NCBI GenBank assembly: GCA_045655805.1
Contig: JAZOPZ010000013.1
Coordinates: 62,001 to 126,000 of the forward strand
Origin: UBA11475 sp045655805
GTDB lineage: Bacteria > Bacillota > Clostridia > Christensenellales > Borkfalkiaceae
DNA length: 64,000 nucleotides
Direction: 5' to 3'
Program-made: the position numbers and the translations under genes
Shown: one piece after another, positions 60,133-64,000 of the stretch
How the letters are laid out: each line of letters begins with the position of its first letter
Numbering within the stretch: the first letter of the stretch is position 1
The notes under the pieces: model-generated
What the model was told of the DNA's origin: nothing
Databases searched by the model: none
What the model saw: only the letters and a program-made list of their open reading frames with translations

Positions 60133-60912
60133 ATGAAATTTAGTTACTATCCAGGTTGTACCTTAAAGGCAAAGGGTAAAGACCTTGATATCTACGCAAG
60201 AAAGTGTGCCGAAGTTTTAGGCATTGAAATGGAAGAGATTAAAGATTGGCAATGCTGTGGTGGTTGCTACACGACTGCTCAAGACGAAATCGCTACCAAA
60301 CTTGCGTCGGTAAGGGCTCTCGATTACGCAAAGAAGTCGGGCAACGAACTTTTAACCCTTTGTTCTGCGTGTCACAACGTTATTAAAAGAGTAAACGACG
60401 ATATGGTTAACAACGCGTACTTTAACACTCGCGTAAACAACTATATGAAACTCGAAACCCCTTATAACGGTGAAACCACGGTATTACATTACCTTGAAGT
60501 TTTGCGTGATAAAATCGGTTTCGACAAGATAAAGGAAAAGGTGGTTAATCCACTTAAGGGCAGAAAAATAGGCGCCTACTACGGCTGTTTATTATTGCGC
60601 CCAAGTGGTGTAATGGCTTTCGATAATCCTGAAAACCCTACTATTTTAGAAGATTTTATCAAAGCAATCGGCGCAACTCCAGTTATCTATCAAATGCGTA
60701 ACGAGTGCTGTGGTGCTTATTGCACGGTAGAAGATAAACAAATCCCTAAAAAGAAGGCTCAAAAGATTATTGATAACGCAAAAGACAAGGGGGCAGAAGA
60801 ACTTATAACTGCTTGTCCGCTCTGTCTTTATAACCTTAAAGTAAACGGCGCAGGCCAAATAAAAGTTACCTATTTTACGGAACTTTTAGCGGAAGCGCTC
60901 GGTGTTAAGTAG
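60133..60912 (+). CDS. hdrB: Heterodisulfide reductase-like subunit B
   Basis: A 259-residue protein with two CCG domains: WQCCGGCYTT near residue 40 and NECCGAYC near 195, the site for the noncubane [4Fe-4S] cluster that reduces disulfides. Start MKFSYYPGCTLKAKG is typical. In Firmicutes the substrate is unknown (no coenzyme M or B). The preceding fumC suggests a possible link with fumarate or a bacterial thiol. RBS AAGGAAA. Confidence 0.88.
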   Translation: MKFSYYPGCTLKAKGKDLDIYARKCAEVLGIEMEEIKDWQCCGGCYTTAQDEIATKLASVRALDYAKKSGNELLTLCSACHNVIKRVNDDMVNNAYFNTRVNNYMKLETPYNGETTVLHYLEVLRDKIGFDKIKEKVVNPLKGRKIGAYYGCLLLRPSGVMAFDNPENPTILEDFIKAIGATPVIYQMRNECCGAYCTVEDKQIPKKKAQKIIDNAKDKGAEELITACPLCLYNLKVNGAGQIKVTYFTELLAEALGVK

Positions 60913-60921
60913 GAGGTCGTT

Positions 60922-61311
60922 ATGGAAAACAAGCAAAATTTAAGGGCTGAAATTGAAAGGATGAGCAACACTTCAGTATTAAAGTGTATGCGTTGTGGTA
61001 AATGTTCTGCGACCTGTCCAAACTACGACGAAATGGAATATCATCCACATCAATTCGTTTATTTAATTGAACGTGGTGATATAGCAAAACTTTTCGAAGG
61101 TAAGTCGATATACACTTGTTTATCGTGTATGGCTTGCGTAGAAAGATGTCCTCGTCAAGTTGAACCTGCTAAAATTATCGAGGCAGTAAAACTTATCAAA
61201 ATCAGACAACAAGGCAAAAATCACTTAAAGCCTGAACAAGTTTCGGCTATGATAGATGAAGAACTCCCTGCTCAAGCATTGACCTCGGCGTTCAGAAAAT
61301 ACAGCAAATAA
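60922..61311 (+). CDS. hdrC: Heterodisulfide reductase-like subunit C
   Basis: A 129-residue iron-sulfur protein with two CxxCxxCxxxC motifs (CMRCGKCSATCP and CLSCMACVERCP). It carries electrons between HdrA and HdrB. It lies 9 bp after hdrB with GGAGG in front. Confidence 0.9.
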   Translation: MENKQNLRAEIERMSNTSVLKCMRCGKCSATCPNYDEMEYHPHQFVYLIERGDIAKLFEGKSIYTCLSCMACVERCPRQVEPAKIIEAVKLIKIRQQGKNHLKPEQVSAMIDEELPAQALTSAFRKYSK

Positions 61312-61330
61312 TTAAAAGGAAATATAAACA

Positions 61331-63316
61331 ATGAAGAAAATCGGCGTATTTGTATGTTGGTGTGGTTCAAATATCGCAGCAACGGTTGACGTAAAAGCGG
61401 TTGTTGAGGCTGTTAAACAAGAGCCTAACGTCGTTTTTGCTGAAGATTATCAGTATATGTGCTCCGAAATCGGTCAAAACAAGATGATTGACGCTATAAA
61501 GACCTACGGTCTTGACGGTGTAGTAATGTGTACTTGTTCTCCGAGAATGCACGAAGCAACTTTCCGTAAGACGGCTGAAAAAGCAGGTCTTAACCCTTAT
61601 ATGGTTGAAGTTGCAAACATCCGTGAACAATGCTCTTGGATTCACAAAGATATTCAAGAAGGCACAGAAAAGGCTATCGTTTTAGCAAGAACTGCAATTG
61701 CAAAAGTTCTCTTAAACGCGCCACTCGTTTCGGGTGAAAGCAAGGTAACCAAAAGGGCACTCGTTATCGGCGGTGGTATCGCAGGTATTCAATCTGCGCT
61801 TGATATTGCCGACGCAGGTTTTGAAGTAGATATCGTTGAAAGAAAGCCATCAATCGGTGGTAAGATGTCACAACTTGACAAGACCTTCCCAACGCTTGAC
61901 TGTTCGGCTTGTATTTTAACGCCAAAAATGGTTGACGTAGGCGCGCACGAAAAAATCAATATCTTTGCTTATAGTGAAGTTGAAAATGTTTCAGGCTTTG
62001 TAGGTAACTTCAAAGTTCAAATTAGAAAGAAAGCAAGATATATTGACGAAACCAAGTGTACCGGTTGTGGCGCTTGTACCGAAAAATGTCCTTCTAAAAA
62101 GGCTGACGACGAATTCAACCAAGGCTTAAATAAAAGAACGGCTATCTATATTCCATTTGCTCAAGCAGTTCCACATATCCCAACCATTGATGCAAACGCT
62201 TGTATCAAGTTAAAAACGGGCAAGTGTGGTATTTGTGAAAAAGTCTGTGGCGTAGGCGCTATTAAATACGACCAACAAGACGAAATTATAGAACGCGAAT
62301 ACGGCGCAATCGTAGTAGCAACGGGCTTTAACATTATCAATCTCGATAAGTTTAACGAACTCGGCTATTCTGATTGTAAAGACGTAATCACTTCACTTGA
62401 ATTTGAAAGACTTACTAACGCAGCAGGTCCAACTAAAGGTCACCTTATTTGTCCATCTGATGGTAGAGAACCTCAAAAAATCGTATTCGTACAATGCGTA
62501 GGCTCTCGTGGCTTAAGACCTTGCGACAAGCCTTACTGTTCAAAGATTTGCTGTATGTATACGGCAAAACACGCAATGCTTTTGCGTGAAAAACATCCTG
62601 AAACTGAAGTTTACGTATTCTACATTGACGTAAGAACCCCAGGTAAGAACTACGACGAATTTTACCGTCGTGCAGTTGAACAATACGGCGTTCATTACAT
62701 AAAAGGTCAAGTAGGTAAGGTTATCGAAAAGGACGGCCATTTAGAAGTTCAAGCATCAGACCTTCTCGCTAACGAACAACTTCACATTGACGCAGACCTC
62801 GTAGTACTCGCTGCAGCAGTTGAACCAGACCCAACCGCTAGAAGAATTGCTACTATGCTTACTGCAAGTATGGATACCAACGACTTCTTTACCGAAGCGC
62901 ACGCAAAACTTAAACCGGTTGAATCTCCAACCGCAGGTATCTTCTTATCAGGCGTATGTCAAGGTCCAAAAGATATTCCTGACACCGTAGCGCAAGCAGG
63001 CGCAGCAGCAGTTAAGGTTATCGGTCTTTTAAGTAAAGATACGTTAAAGAGTAATGCTTGCGTAGCAACTCCTAACGAAAATATGTGTAACGGCTGTTCG
63101 CTCTGCGCAACCGTATGTCCTTACGGCGCAATCACTTACGTTGATAAGGAATTCAGAGTACCAGGTGGCGTAGTTAAGCGTCGCGTTTCACAAGTAAACG
63201 AAGCCGTTTGTCAAGGTTGTGGTGCTTGTACCGTTGCTTGTATGTCAGGCGCTATGGACCTTAAGGGCTTTACTAATAAAGAAATTATGGCGGAGGTGGA
63301 ATCTATATGCAAATAG
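61331..63316 (+). CDS. hdrA: Heterodisulfide reductase-like subunit A
   Basis: A 661-residue FAD and iron-sulfur protein, the centre of flavin-based electron bifurcation. An N-terminal segment (VFVCWCGSNI) is followed by the FAD motif GGGIAGIQSALDIADAG near 146 and ferredoxin-like clusters in the middle (CTGCGACTEKCP near 243, CGICEKVCGVGAI) and at the C-terminus (CNGCSLCATVCP and CQGCGACTVACMSGAM). It overlaps the next gene by 10 bp, so the complex is made together. Confidence 0.92.
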   Translation: MKKIGVFVCWCGSNIAATVDVKAVVEAVKQEPNVVFAEDYQYMCSEIGQNKMIDAIKTYGLDGVVMCTCSPRMHEATFRKTAEKAGLNPYMVEVANIREQCSWIHKDIQEGTEKAIVLARTAIAKVLLNAPLVSGESKVTKRALVIGGGIAGIQSALDIADAGFEVDIVERKPSIGGKMSQLDKTFPTLDCSACILTPKMVDVGAHEKINIFAYSEVENVSGFVGNFKVQIRKKARYIDETKCTGCGACTEKCPSKKADDEFNQGLNKRTAIYIPFAQAVPHIPTIDANACIKLKTGKCGICEKVCGVGAIKYDQQDEIIEREYGAIVVATGFNIINLDKFNELGYSDCKDVITSLEFERLTNAAGPTKGHLICPSDGREPQKIVFVQCVGSRGLRPCDKPYCSKICCMYTAKHAMLLREKHPETEVYVFYIDVRTPGKNYDEFYRRAVEQYGVHYIKGQVGKVIEKDGHLEVQASDLLANEQLHIDADLVVLAAAVEPDPTARRIATMLTASMDTNDFFTEAHAKLKPVESPTAGIFLSGVCQGPKDIPDTVAQAGAAAVKVIGLLSKDTLKSNACVATPNENMCNGCSLCATVCPYGAITYVDKEFRVPGGVVKRRVSQVNEAVCQGCGACTVACMSGAMDLKGFTNKEIMAEVESICK

Positions 63317-63747
63317 AAAATAAAGATTTCAAACCTACGATAGTTGCTTTCTGCTGTAACTGGTGTAGTTACGCAGGCGCAGACTTGGCAGGTTCAGCAA
63401 GACTTTCTTACCCTGCAGAAGTAAAAATTATAAGAATACCTTGTTCTTGCAGACTTAACCCAATGTTCATCTTAAAGGCTTTCCAAAGGGGCGCTGACGG
63501 CGTAATCCTTTGTGGTTGCCACCCAGGTGACTGTCACTATACGACTGGTAACTACTATGCAAGAAGAAGAATGACAACCCTTTTCTCAATGCTCAACTAT
63601 TTGGGTATTGAAAAGGAAAGAACTAGAGTTGAGTGGGTTTCTGCTGCTGAAGGCGCGCGTTTTGCGTCGGTTATGAACGATTTCGTAGCAAAAATTACCG
63701 AACTCGGTCCTAATAAGAGATTGGAGGATTTAAGATGCAAGCAATAA
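63307..63747 (+). CDS. MvhD/FlxD-like iron-sulfur subunit
   Basis: A 146-residue protein with the MvhD pattern: FCCNWCSYAGAD at the start, IPCSCRLNPMFIL, and VILCGCHPGDCHY. In methanogens MvhD links hydrogenase to HdrA; in bacteria the FlxD counterpart links an NAD(P)H-oxidising module. It overlaps hdrA by 10 bp and the next gene by 13 bp. Confidence 0.88.
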   Translation: MQIENKDFKPTIVAFCCNWCSYAGADLAGSARLSYPAEVKIIRIPCSCRLNPMFILKAFQRGADGVILCGCHPGDCHYTTGNYYARRRMTTLFSMLNYLGIEKERTRVEWVSAAEGARFASVMNDFVAKITELGPNKRLEDLRCKQ

Positions 63748-64000
63748 TGAACGAAGCCAAGTTAAAAGCAAAAGAACTTTTGGAAAACGGCACGGTTTCG
63801 AGAGTTATCGGTTGGAAAGAAGGCGACTTCTGTTACGACTGCTCTCCAGCAACCTTCACTCTTGATAATATCGACGAACTCGTTTACACCGAATTTTGTG
63901 GTGCAAACCTTTCAAAGTATCTTATTGAAGAAAGTAAAAAAGAAGGCAAGATTTTAGTTTTCTTAAAACCTTGCGATACTTATAGTTTCAACCAACTTAT
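63735..64000 (+). CDS. FrhB/Flx-like iron-sulfur subunit (3' end outside window)
   Basis: The first 88 residues are visible (ATG 63735, GGAGG in front). The text reads LLENGTVSRVIGWKEGDFCY and YTEFCGANLSKYLIEESKKE with KPCDTYS, resembling coenzyme F420 hydrogenase/dehydrogenase beta (FrhB/FdhB)-like iron-sulfur proteins found in HdrABC-Flx clusters. It would give the electron entry point. The remainder, and any NAD(P)H-binding FlxA gene, lies beyond 64000. Confidence 0.7.
   Translation, partial: MQAIMNEAKLKAKELLENGTVSRVIGWKEGDFCYDCSPATFTLDNIDELVYTEFCGANLSKYLIEESKKEGKILVFLKPCDTYSFNQL

Overview
The window looks like chromosomal DNA from a low-GC, anaerobic, endospore-forming member of the Clostridia, most likely an uncultured gut or rumen type. 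Evidence: the Firmicutes order secG-rnr-smpB-ssrA, a spoIIID gene, Rex, RNase J, SepF, T-box control, 2-oxoacid:ferredoxin oxidoreductase and an HdrABC/MvhD electron-transfer cluster. No rRNA or tRNA genes were seen. Species cannot be assigned from the sequence alone.

Layout. 1-8931: two related cupin/acyl-CoA synthetase genes, the second (an HTH-cupin-synthetase fusion) behind a complete T-box leader, followed by a branched-chain aminotransferase, a P-loop ATPase and the four subunits of a VOR-type ferredoxin oxidoreductase. Together these could build branched-chain amino acids from short-chain acids. 8942-10868: an accessory block made of a multi-hairpin repeat, two unknown genes on the minus strand and a structured RNA with its own promoter and terminator. 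11018-30740: housekeeping genes (prmA, mtaB, hinT, rpsU, sepF, yggS, hslO, trmB, gpmI, secG, rnr, smpB) mixed with TPR/HEAT, MORN and zinc-ribbon membrane proteins. 30757-31108: tmRNA, followed to 31999 by a tandem array of 277-bp structured units that carry a copy of the tmRNA 3' end. 32166-36064: a YwaF-like membrane protein and copA-copZ. 36075-39146: a second accessory block with the same plan as the first. 39374-49771: orphan mazF, AraC regulators, PPTase, frameshifted GH36 and nanE, an ABC exporter, spoIIID and surface-polysaccharide genes. 49820-56640: serC-serA-phosphoesterase (minus strand), RNase J, and the tRNA wobble genes trmR-trhP. 56708-64000: AraC, an oxidoreductase remnant, then rex-fumC-hdrBCA-mvhD and a FrhB-like subunit cut by the window edge.

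Most notable are (i) a two-copy structured RNA family with a covarying long-range stem, an apparent pseudoknot and a terminator, each copy placed in front of unrelated cargo genes that end at a multi-hairpin repeat, (ii) the T-box-controlled synthetase/VOR/aminotransferase operon, and (iii) the tmRNA-linked tandem array. Several genes have promoters placed so that the transcript would be leaderless. Four loci carry frameshifts, which could be genuine decay or assembly errors.
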